DNA of 64,000 nucleotides from Plasmodiophora brassicae (Eukaryota; Endomyxa; Phytomyxea; Plasmodiophorida; Plasmodiophoridae): contig JASFAU010000003.1 of assembly GCA_039704465.1 (NCBI GenBank), forward strand, positions 868,001-932,000, written 5' to 3'. Positions within the stretch are counted from its first letter, which is position 1; each line of letters begins with the position of its first letter. This document shows, in pieces, positions 45,201 through 56,549 of this stretch. The translations under genes and the position numbers were made by a program. The notes under the pieces are model-generated. The model was given only the letters and a program-made list of their open reading frames with translations, ran no database searches and was not told where the DNA came from.

Positions 45201-48200
45201 AGCGTGCTGAAACGTCGGCCAACGTCACTGCTGTCCGGGTCTACCCACTGTTTCGCCCCGTCCTTGCACCAGCGGATGTAGGCCTTGGCCTGCTCCCGGT
45301 CCACGCCGCTGTGCAAGTACAGGATCGCTCCACGGTTGATGATTTCCCATTGGCTGGCGATATGGCTGGTGTCGCTGGGCGTGTTCGCCGCCACGTACGG
45401 TCGTGGAAGCGGGTCGGTGCCGTCGTTGGCCCGGCCGTAGTGCTGGTTGACGTTACCTTGCAGGGCAAACGGCACCTTGCGATGCAACTGGACATGCGCG
45501 TACGCCAGGTGCTCCTTGCAGGCGGGCGTCAGGTCATCGTTCGACAACACGTCCGACGCCTGAGCGCCTGTCGATTTCAGGAACAGCGGGAGCGAGTTGA
45601 GGACACGCCCGGGGCAGGCCCGAGTCCATTCGGTCGACCCGGCGATGTAGTCAGCGGCCCACTCGATGAGGCGCGGCCGTATCCTGCTGGCGTACGTTTC
45701 CGGGTCCACAGCGTGCGCGTGGGCCCGAAAGTCGACCAATCCCGAGGCGGACAGGTGTAGAAAGAGGTCGACGGCGAAACGAACGTGCATGCGATCGGGT
45801 GCGATGACGTCACCAGACGGCAGGTTGTGTTCCAGTTTCGGGTCGAACGTCATGTCGACCTCGTCGAACGTTGCGGCTCCGCGATCCTTCAGCAGGAGCA
45901 GGATCCGGCCCAGCCACCAGATCGACGCGTCATGCTGGTCGGTGCCGGGGAAACGGGACGCGAGATCGATGAACGTATTCTGAAGCATGTGCAAGGTACG
46001 CGGCGCCATCAGCACGTACTGGTGGTTCCGGATGCAAACCAGCAGCGTCTCATACAGAGCTTTCAATCGCCTGTACGTGCAGGTTAACAGTGCATCGGCA
46101 CGACGTATACAGTGTCAATCACTTACTCCTCGGCGACATCCTTAGAGCGACGCCCGAACGTGATCACGCGTGCCCGCTGGCCAAAGAACGCAGCGGATCG
46201 CGCCGTCATATCGCCCGAGTTCTGCTCGAAAAGGGACGCGGGCGGTACCATGATCGACAGATGGTACCCGTCGGCTTTGGCCAGCGCCAGCATTGTCCCG
46301 AGGACGAACGTCTTGCCGGCGGCCATCAGGCGCTGCAGAATCATCGAACGGAACGACGACGACCCTGCCGGTCTGGACAGCAGATGGAGAATGTCCTGGA
46401 ACTGATCCGGTCGCAGACGCATGCCTGCCTCAAGCTCGAACACGACGATCATCGGGTGCGATACGATCTGGTCGAAGGCTTCCCGATCCACACGGGTCTT
46501 GGCCAGCTCGGCGGCAGCGCCCTGCACGTCGTCCACCTGGGCATACCGCTTGATGCGGAGGCAGTGCTGCCTGATGGTTACCAGGAGGACATGACGGAGC
46601 AAGGCGCCATGCAGGTGCCTGATGACCGCTTCGTTGTTCCGCATCGTCGGGAACCGTGCCGCGTACAACTTTGGCGACGCCGTTGCCAGCAGATGCAGCA
46701 GCGACTGATATTCGAACTGGTCGCCATCGCCCAGCCCTTCCGCGAACCATTCGTGACGACGACCAGAAGCACCATTGCGAATGATGTCTCTTATCGAGTC
46801 CTCGCTTGCTGTAACCGAGGCGTCGAGTTCACCCACGATGCTGTCCAGGACGGCAACGAGGCCTTCCATTGGTGCACGAAGATGGTATGCCGTCCGGAGG
46901 TCCTGAAGGCGAACGGCGCCGCGCCGCGTCTCGTCAGCGACTTCTTCCGACCGCCTCCGTTCGAACTCGGGAACATCCGTCAGCTGGAGTGACGAAACGT
47001 CTTCCGTGGGCGCATGGAGCGACGACACGTTCCGCTGAAGCGCGGCGTTCATCGCCTGGCGAAGTCGGGTCTCGAGCAGGCTGACCACGTGGAACAGGGC
47101 GGCGACGGCGTCTTCGGTGGGGTGAACAATATCCGGGACGGCCGATGGAAGATCCTCGTCGATGCGATCGACGAGCGAGCGGGTAACCGCAGGCATCGTA
47201 AACGCATTGCGGAACTTCGAGACGACGACCTCGCCTGCACGATGCACGCGGCCCAGAGCCTTTTCGAAGGGGCGCCATTCCCGCCTGTTGGAGATTGTCA
47301 GACGGCACCAATAACCAGTGCGGGACGACAATGGAGAATCCTTACTCGAGATGTCGGCCGCGACTGGAAACGAACAGCCAGTTCGTCAGGCGCGTTTGCT
47401 GGGATGCGTCCCCCATCGACCAAACACGATAGAAAAGGTTGATATCCCGAGGGACCGAACCCGTAAACGGATTCTCGTAAAGGATGGTCCCGGGCAAGCG
47501 CGTTACTTCAGGTTCCCCCAGCACATCTTCGGAGGAAGACAAGAGGTCGCGATGATCAGAGAATTCCCACTTGGCCGAAACAACCTCGGCTGGCGAGTAC
47601 AGAGGACGATCATCATGCTCCAGCCAGGCGATTCGAGCGGCAATCTGAAACTGGACGAACCCTTGGCAAGCCTGGTCGGCGTGCAGCGTCCTCAGCAGGC
47701 GGAGCTCCTGGTCGCGCGTACGAACCAAGATGACGTTCGTCGCGGATGGTTCGCCGTGACGATCGCCGACCAGGTCGTTGTAGGCCAGTAGCCGGAATCG
47801 AACGGGCAGGTTGCCGTGGACACGGTAGTAGGCAGTGAGCAGGTCAGGGTTCAGCAGCCGAGTATCGCGCCTGCGTCTGGGATCGCTTGATAGTTCCCGG
47901 TTGTCCTCGTCGAGGAACATGACCAGCGTGCGGACGGCGATTGCTTCCGGGACAAGATCCTCGTGGTCCTCCACCATTCGTCTCAGCAGCTGGAACTCCT
48001 CATCGTTCCAGGGTGTCAACTGATGCACGGCGCCCAGCGTGGACAGGGCGAGCGCGTACCGACGTTCCCGCAGGTGGCAGAACGCCACCAGGATGCGGTC
48101 GAAACGTTCACGCGCGACGATTATGTCCACCGGGTTCCCTGCGCGATCCGATTGCCGTCGCGATACGTCGACGAGTCGGGTGAAGCCGTCTGCGTTCGCG

Positions 48201-48267
48201 AACGCCCGGAACTGGCCCGCACCGCGTTTGCGAATGATCACGAACCCGTGCCTGTCCATGCCATGTA

Positions 48268-48385
48268 CAGTAATTGCTTCTAATAAGCCCCGAACTGAAA
48301 TAATTGGGGTTCGGGGTCATAGAGCATTGTGAGGGTTTGGGGTCTTATTGTGAAATATTTTTTGGGTAGGTTCAGTGCTTGGGGT
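48268..48385 (+). repeat. Left end of pogo-type element: TIR and subterminal motifs
   Basis: The TIR cagtaattgct starts at 48268. Motifs aataagccccgaa (about 48282), ggggtcata (about 48315) and two ggggtctta copies (about 48340 and 48380) follow. Confidence 0.8.
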
Positions 48386-48477
48386 CTTATCAGGAGCACA
48401 GTTTATACTTGGAGTTACGTTGCGTAATTCAACCACAGACTGGTCCCGATTAGCCCAAACAACAAGAAACGGAACAT

Positions 48478-51090
48478 TTATTTGTCGCAGCACAGGAATG
48501 CTCGATTCACAGGGACGGCAGTATATCCTCCGACGCCAACAGGTTCTCCAAAGTGATCCACGCCCAGACAACTTGTAGTGTGCAGTCGTGCGATAACGAC
48601 CACGATGTGGCCGTCGGGCACAGGCTGTCCGTGTAGAGAGGTACGCGGTGCAGTAACAGAGCCGGTGAGTAGCGGCTGGCCATCGGAGTCGAACACCTCG
48701 ACATAGTCGCCTTCACGAAAACGGTTTTGTCCGGGTTCATACGACAGGATAGGCGCGTCCTCGTCCGATGAACTAGGGTCTGCGGCCTTGTAGGTGCCTT
48801 CAGAAAATTCGCCGCTGTCGCTGCTGTCGGAATCTGTCCCGTCATCGACGTTAATTATGAACGGGACGTTCGGGATAAACCGGTACTCATCAAGACCCTG
48901 GATCTTGATCCTGCCGGGATCCGCACCCACCGTACCAAGCAGGCAACCGGTCTTCTCGAAGTACTTATGAATGTACCTGCTTGACACAACCGCTCCCACG
49001 CTTCACCCACCCAGTTGGTAATGAGGACGCGACGCTCGGAAGCCGTGAACTTTCCTCCTAACCATTTGGATGAGAACGCAGCGTCATCGTCCATCTGCGC
49101 ATCAAGCCGCGATGCGATCAGATATTTCATCATCCGACCGGCGCCGGCATCGACTGTCAACGACAATTAGCATGGGAAAATCAAGGTGAACGAAATACAT
49201 ACCAGGTTGCAACAAATCAGTAACGTTTGGCGGAAACAGCACGATTTCGCCCAAGGACTTCATCGAATCGACAAACTCTGGTGCCTTGTGGGATTGAAGG
49301 TTGTCGCAGAGGAAGGTCCGATTCTCGTCAGGGTTTACGAACGCAGGATCTTGCTGCATGACCTTCGCGATGTTTACAGCGGTCTTGGTGTCAACCCATC
49401 CGTTTTCTTGAAAATGGACCGACACCCTGGAGTCCTGTGACAAATGGCACTTAGAAGTTGATTTGAAGCGTCCAGTGAAGAACACACCCATTGATTCGGC
49501 TCGTCAGATCGGAGAATCTGTGTACCCTTGCCGCGAAATATGACATGGGGTCGCGGTTGGACCTCACAATCCGCCCCAATGCAGAGGAACAGTGTCGCCT
49601 GCCGCTTTTCATCTCCCGCACCCGGCTGCCTGATCCAGACTCGCTTTGTGCCAACGTGGTCAACGGTCCGTCTGTCACCATCATTCACGAATGGAAGAGG
49701 AACCTGCAAAGCATCAAAGAAGTGCAATACAGAGCATCTAGGCGGAATGGACCTCATCGAAGTTGAACATGGAATGTGGAAATACACTACGACTGGAATT
49801 GCGTTTCGCGAGTAGTTGATGAAATTCGTAAACGATGGGCTTGTATGCTACTGCATCAATCTTCTTTCGGTTGTTCCCGCGTCTGATGGAGAAATCGTGC
49901 CTCGGAAGGAACCCATGATAGTACCACCCATACGAGAGCTTAATCTCCTTCGCGTTGTTTGGATTTACGATGTTCGGCCTTCGACGAATCTGCCTGGCCA
50001 TTGAGAGTGACCAGTTCTTCGATATTTTCCTACCTGGAATTACACAGTTAAAACGGTTACCTTTGACGGTTAACCCGGAACCACCTTTCGCCCTCTCTTT
50101 GCGGATCTCGCGAGCAAGCACCTCTTCGAGGTGCCGCAAGTCCTTCAACCAACAGCGATTGTACGAGGACTTCTTGGCACGATCGGCCGACGAAGCCACA
50201 CGGTCACGTAGTTGATCTTCGTTCTTCATCCATCTTGCGATGGTCGTTGCAGGTATACCAGTATCATCGGATACAAGTTGAACCGCCAGCGCACGAGACC
50301 GCTTCTCACCCGAGCTAGGACGCTGCGTGTCCAATACTTCTTTGATAATATCCACCTTGCGCTCAAACGAATAACGCTGGCGCTTCGACGAAGGGCCATC
50401 AACCCGTTGTTCATCAGGCTGGGGATTTGCTTGGTCTATGACACAACCACGAATTATCACACAAGGCACAATATTGGGCGTAGAAACTCCATTCGGCATA
50501 CATTCTTCCTCGACCTTGTGCGTTTTCATGTGGGAAATCAGGGCTTGTTTGGTTTGACAGCGTTTATCACATTCAGAGCATGTGAACCTGTCCTTGACCA
50601 TAGCTGGACACTTGGAGGACACGAATATCTCGCCGGAGCCACGGGACATTAACATGGACGGCCCGAAGTATTTATGCAGAGTCGCTTGCGACGTCACAGT
50701 CTTTCCGGACGTTGCATTCGATGAACTACCTGTCAGCAAACGTCATTAGTTCAAGAACGAACAAGTAACCACAACACGTACTGTGAGCAGCAGAGCCAGG
50801 ACGGAAAGGGTCAAGAGTTCTGTCTGACGAAGACGCACACGATGCGGGTCTTGCTTCTTGCTTTCCATTCACGTCTACGAGAGAGACAGTTATTCACGAA
50901 CGTTCGTGGCAAAAACTCGCTGACCTTCACTCGATTCCTCGAGGTGACTGTTGTCGCTGGGACCTGTGTTGCCTGATCCCTTGTATCGGGCGATAAGCGC
51001 TCGTTTCATATCATCGAACTCCGAAGGTGTTATAATATCATCTTTCAGCAGCCCAGATAGCTCACGGAGCTCTTCCAGCATCGATGACAT
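48478..51090 (-). CDS. pogo-type transposase, probably frameshifted
   Basis: Proposed exons: 51090-50925, 50874-50782, 50729-49753, 49703-49488, 49434-49203, 49153-48478. Introns are 49-53 nt. In order: a SHOCT-like helix pair (MLEELRELSGLLKDD, IITPSEFDDM), a PCNA-binding PIP-box match QATLHKYF (50688-50665), a C2H2 finger (C-x2-C-x12-H-x3-H), a helix-turn-helix segment (FERKVDIIKEVLD to TTIARWMKN), and a DDE_1 domain. The catalytic carboxylates are NFDE (formed across a splice), FLCDNLQSH, and LLQPVD (formed across another splice). FQENGWVDT is also typical. In the last exon the frame changes near 48961-48985, between WVGEAWERLCQAG and KYFEKTGCLLG, with no intron to explain it. The C-terminus is acidic. 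Confidence 0.82.
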
Positions 51091-51199
51091 TCGCACAGAA
51101 GCACTACAACACCATTCGACAATGCACAATGAGTCAATGAGCTTGCGCCGCGGCACCGCCGCGTAGTCCGTGCACCAAAAAAAACAGCAAAACGTTATG

Positions 51200-51352
51200 T
51201 GGAATTCCTAATAAGACCCCAAACATCTAAATTTAGCCCTATGTCTTTTATTAAGACCCCGGATATGCCTCGAAATCGGGGTTCGGGGTCATAAGCCATC
51301 GAATTCAGGGTTCGGGGCTTATTACAGGAAACCTTAATAGGAGCAATTACTG
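51200..51352 (-). repeat. Right end of pogo-type element: TIR and subterminal motifs
   Basis: Contains aataagacccc, attaagacccc, ggggtcataa and ggggcttatt before the terminal agcaattactg at 51342-51352. Confidence 0.8.
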
Positions 51353-54300
51353 TAGGCGCTGGTCCGGGGCGAGCACGAAGGTCGGGTCGGCCTCCCAAAC
51401 GAGGTCGTCATGGTCCGACCCAGTGCAGCTGGAGAACGCCACAGGCACGCCAGCGAAAATGTGCTCGTAGAAGACGACGCGGTGGCATCGGGGCGAACCA
51501 GATTGGGATTCGAACACGTCGAACGAGGTGAAGCCGTCCGGGGCCGTTAGAGTCGTACGGTCAACCAGGGCGAAGGCGCGACCATGTTTCGCATGGAACG
51601 ATGTCGTTATCGACGAGTCGGCGAACTCGTACAATACGGGTGTAGACAATGACGTGAAGGAAAAGGTAAGAAGGGCTCGGAAGCAGCTCGCGACAGGGCG
51701 GAGGAGGTCATCGGTGACGAGGACGACCCTTGGCGACGATGGCTGGATTTGGTGCCAGAGCAGCTTGGCATTGACGGCGCGGTCGACATCAATATCGCCC
51801 AATACAACTCTAACGAATGCCTTGTCCAGGTCGGATGCTTCCGCATTCATCAGCGATGTCCAGTCCAATACGTAACGAGCGTCGACCGTGTGCAGGACGA
51901 CCACCCTCGGGTTCGTCTCGCGGAGGCGACGATAATTGTCGCCGGGCATCTGGATGACCAGCTTGGTCCAGAACGCACGCGACGACGGGGACGGCATGAC
52001 AGAATAGGTAGGCGGGTTGTCGTACTCCTTGCCGATGGTGATGGACGGATCGAGGCCGATCCGCAAGCGGGACACGAGGAACGGATGCTGGTGCATGTCG
52101 GCGGTCCTGACCGCGAACTCACCCAGCACCGCTCCGTCCGCCGTTTGACAACGAACCTCAGCCGACATCAGATCAAACGAGCAGGTGCCCTGCGGGCCCG
52201 ACCCGAAACAGGATGGCTGAAGGTCGTTCACACATGCCCACCGCAAGGACGAGGCCAGTTCGGCCAGTCTGCGTTCGGCGTCATCGCTGCGGCCGACGGC
52301 AGCCACCTCGCCTCGACGTCGTTCGCGAAAGCCATGCAGGACGTCCCAGAGATCAGTGCTGGTTGTCAACGTGTGCAGGTAGTCGACGATCTGGCCGGAC
52401 TTCTGCGCCATGAACAGGTCGGCCTGATGGTGAATATGACGGTAGGCGGGGGCGATGCCCGAATCGACGTCGTCGTCGCGGAGGACGTCCAGCCGCCGGG
52501 CCTGACGTGCGACCAGGTCCTTGAGCCAGTCGCGGTCACGACCATCCCGGCAATCGTCGTCGACTGCACTGGCGATGATGATGACGGCATGCGCCAGGGA
52601 TCGTATCACTGGTGAGGCCCAGACGTCGCGCCCGCTCTGCGAGTCGATGCGGTCCTCGAGCTCTCGACGGAGGTCGCGGCGGGCGCGGCACTCCGCGTCG
52701 GACGCAGGCCGGAACGATCGGACGCGAAACGTCAATGCGTACAGCCAGAGGATGGTACGCTGGTCACGACCCGTCGCCGGTGCGATCCGACGCATGGCAG
52801 TCTGGGCCTCCTGCAACACCGCATCGATAAGCGGAGACCGTTGCAAGCACAGCTCCTGCAGCCCGCCGTTGACGTTGACTGGTCCTTGGAACAGGGCGAA
52901 GTCGATGACGTCCTGATGCGTGTAGTTGGTGACGTCCAGGTGGCCGGATTGCCAGGCGAACAGCAACGACGGGATCCGCGTCCGCTCGCGAAACATTGTC
53001 GACAGGGTTACCCGGTGGCCAATCGCCTGCCGGTTGACCAAGAAGTCATTCTCCTGATAGTCGCTTGAAGAACGCGCCAAGCCGATCGCGGTGTGGATGG
53101 CGGGCCATCGAAACTTAGAAGAGTAACACCACTTCAGCAACCTTCCAACCATACTGCGTGGTTTCAGGAGCCTGCGGTTGCCGGTCTTGGAGTCGTGCTG
53201 GGCGGTACCATACGGGTGCGCCTCCAGATCATCAAACATGCAGGAACCGGTGGGCGTCAGATCAGGTGTGTCTTCACCGGGGAGCTTGCTGACTTCGATT
53301 GGGCATCCAGGGTCCTGGCAGTGCTCCACCCCAAAGTGGCCTTTCGAGTAACCTGAAGCTGTTGAACCGTCCCAAAGATACACCAGATCCATGAGCCTTT
53401 TCAGAACGAACTGAGAAAGGCTTATCGAGGAGTTCGGCGCAGGGGCTGCTGGCTCGCCTAGTGCAACGCGTAAGCGATCCAGGACAAGTAGGCCATAGAC
53501 AACGCAGGCAGTGTCCAGATCCCCGAATTCCTTCCTCACATTTGGGGGCACAATTTCGATCATGGCTTCGCGAGTCAGTTTGTGTTGGATCGTGATCCGA
53601 GTGGCGATGTGCAAGAGCCACTGCCGAAACGCCGTCGGGTTCGTCGTCAGGCTTCGCATGGCAAAGTCCAGCGGCAATGCCTTCGGGTCGCACGAATCGG
53701 AATGGAGCGTTAACGCCTCGAACATATCGTCGAGTTGATCCATGAGGGACCGATCGTAGGACAGGAGGTACTTGGAATGGCGCAGGCGGCACAGCATGTG
53801 ATTTGACATCTGGAACGAGGTGAGCAAAGGGATTGATCCGCGATCTGCCACAAATAAGTCCAGTCGACAGGTCACGCGCCACATCACGATGAGGAGCTTG
53901 TTCCGGGCCAATGCACCGTCCCAGTGTTGCTCGGTCTCGGCCATGGAGTCCAGGGAACGGACAAGACTATTGATGCTGTCGGCCAGTGTGCCCGCATCCT
54001 CGCTCGACATCGTCGAATAGTGTTCGGCATGAAGAACATGCCCGGGGATAGCGAGGATCTGCGCGATCAATGCATCATTGCCCGTCGGCATGACAGACTT
54101 CTTCGTCAGGGTCAACAACGTCTGCAAAGATTGCACCGTTTTCGAAGGCGTAGAGTAATCGCTGCGGATCGAAACTTGGGAAGGCATGGCGACCATGCTC
54201 GTGGGTGGCTCAAGGCCAGTACCATAATCGTAATTGTCGAGGAACGGCGGTTCAGGATCATTGATCGCCTCGTTCGACAACGGCTGCTTTTGGATGGCGA

Positions 54301-55771
54301 ATCGCATCGGGACGCTCTCCGCCAATGCCTTCACTTTGCCGTAGGCACGCCTGAACGCGTCGTCGTTGAAGAGCAGGCCGCCGTCACCAGGATTGTGGGT
54401 GGGCGCATCGGTGCTTAATTTCATTTGGCGACGAGCCATGTTTCGCGCCACCGCCCGAAGAATAAACAGCCACGAATGCGGGTCGCCGATCGTGTTGTCA
54501 TCATGAGCAAGTAGGCTCGATGTCATCACGTCCACGGCGGCACGCTGAAGGTCCTCTTTGACGAGGCGGAACTTATGATCGCCCAGCGTCACATGCAGGT
54601 AGGCCAGCTGCGATTTCATAGTGCACGTTCCCGACTGCTGGAAACGCGTTGAGGGCTCTCTGATCGACCCCTCGTGATACCTGTGAAGCGGCTGCAAGAT
54701 TCGCTGATAGATGTCGTCGGGGCCGTACTGTTCAGACCCAAGTGGAATCTGCGTCCTGGGGCCTGTCATCATAGAAAACAGGTGGAACAGGACGTCCAGC
54801 GTGTGCAGCAGTGCGTCAGAGGGAACCTTGACGAATTTCACCATGGGGACAACGTTAACGCGATCCAAGTGTTTGACGAAGGCGTGCGCATCAGACGATC
54901 CGGCGCCCGCGTTGAAGATAGAGACCGCTAGCTTGTTCGATACATCATCATAGGTTACCTCCATTAGCATCGCGTGGCCACTGTCGGTCGTCTTCCACCC
55001 AACTGGCACGACCACCTTCTTGGATACAGCCAGGAACGTCTTGGCGAGCTCGGCAAGGAAAAGCGCGTTGTCCTCGATCATTTCTCCATAATCCATCGAC
55101 CAAGCGAACAAGGCGGCAATGCCAAGTTGATGGTGCTGCTCCTCGACTTCCCGTTTGCCACGAATCTTCGAAAGCAATGTGTGCATGAAGCGAAGTGCGT
55201 CCCGATTCACGAAGCCGTCGACCCCCAATGAAGACGCCCATGCATCACCGAAGAGATTGGCGACTGGGGCCAACAGCGCCTTCGGCGATGTGCGTTCGCC
55301 AAAGGGATCATCGCGAATTTCGTTCAAGCTCAGCGAAATCGAACGAAGCCTTGGATCATCGCGCGCGTTGATACGGCCAGAGCACGGAATGCTATGAGAG
55401 CGGTACACGATGAACGCGGCACAGGCAGCGTGCATGGCCGAAACTTCTCGGTTATCACTCGTGGTCGTCACCATTCGTAGCATACCGGTGGCGTGGGAAC
55501 AAAACTCTCCGTCCGGAAGTCGTGATGCGATTCTGCTGAACGTCAGGAGCAAACATCGACGCTTACGGACATCTTTGGCGCCAGCCAGAGCCGCCGGGAA
55601 TGCATCCAGGGACAATGCAAGCGGCACGTGGAGCTCGGCCCGTATCGGGTCGCGAATGTCGAACAAGGTGGAACAGGCCTCACCTATATCCCGGGGTACG
55701 GACAGGGACAACGGTAAGAATGTGCCCACGAGGACGGCGACGAGCATGTTGCTGGACGTCAATGCTGACAT

Positions 55772-56549
55772 CTCGATCGACGTGCACAGGATGCGGCTTT
55801 TTCGATATGACGGTCAACAGCTGGGTTTGGCCTGCCAGACTAGATCCGGGTCAGCGGTTCCGGAAGTCCGTACGCACATTAAGCGTTTGAACGTTCAGCG
55901 AACGTTCCCCCTACGCTATCGTGTGGGCGGCGTACCTACTGCCAAGAGCCTTCTGTGTCGATGCGAGGCCTTGGCCCCCCGAGGGACGACATGCCGCTGC
56001 CGTCCATTTATCATGGTTCAAAGAAACACCACTGGCTGTGGGAAGCTGTGGCCCTCATCCAAGGCCTTCTGCATTCCACGACCTGCACTCGGGACTGAAC
56101 AGCCAAACTAGCTGGGATTCGTCTCCGTCAGCGACATTTGGCCCACGGCGCGCCCTCTCAGTTACCAGTGATCAACCGGCGATCGATGGGACGAATGCGA
56201 TGTGGCGATGTGCATGCACTTTGTAGATTTTCACATTATAGTTGAGCGAATGACGACACGTTTATTCAGTATACGATGCGATCCGCGGGTTGTTTGTCAA
56301 ACCTCGCTGGTCGGCCGGGTCAGGTAGTTAGCAATGGCACTCGTCAGGTGCTGCAGATCCGCCCCATACAGTGGCCCGCTTGTCGGCTACAGCGAGAACG
56401 CCGACCCTGGCCGCAACGACGTTTGCTCATTGACGGCGTGAACGTGCTCGGGATCAGTGGCTGCGGAGAACGCTGGAGCCCAAACGTTGCCGCGCCCCTG
56501 ACGTAGCGGTTCCATGCAGAACCACAGGCACCGTAGCACGCGACATGGT
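55772..56549. other. Intergenic between gene X and copy B
   Basis: 778 bp. The ~110 bp nearest copy B resemble the copy A upstream flank. No gene is seen in the rest. Confidence 0.45.

Larger units (their letters stand above)
48268..51352 (-). mobile_element. pogo-type DNA transposon (Tc1/mariner superfamily)
   Basis: 3085 bp inserted in the coding sequence of copy B. The ends are cagtaattgcttc and the reverse complement of cagtaattgctcc. A TA dinucleotide flanks each end (48266-48267 and 51353-51354), and copy A has a single TA at the matching site. CAGT-type termini, TA duplication and a DDE_1-like transposase together identify a pogo/Tigger-type element. Several subterminal motifs of the type ggggtcttatt repeat within 150 bp of each end. 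Confidence 0.92.
42226..55771 (-). pseudogene. Giant secreted DUF3638-like protein, copy B, split by a transposon
   Basis: Exons in reading order are 55771-51353, interrupted by the transposon, then to 47346, and 47284-46127, 46070-43859 and 43803-42226. Introns are 61, 56 and 55 nt. Outside the insertion every exon is open and the three introns sit at the same places as in copy A. The parts add up to a whole number of codons (about 3430 aa). It starts MSALTSSNMLVAVLVG and keeps the SGHAMLM, FNAGAG and SGTCTMKS motifs and the AAGKT segment. The C-terminus is longer than in copy A, with an extra Ser/Pro-rich stretch and a final hydrophobic TAAVACGVVFALQSM. It would be functional only if the element is removed; otherwise it yields a truncated ~1474-aa product. 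Confidence 0.8.
42180..55880 (-). repeat. Right arm of the large inverted duplication (copy B)
   Basis: Reverse-oriented counterpart of 26130-36560, lengthened by the 3085-bp transposon at 48268-51352. Confidence 0.85.
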
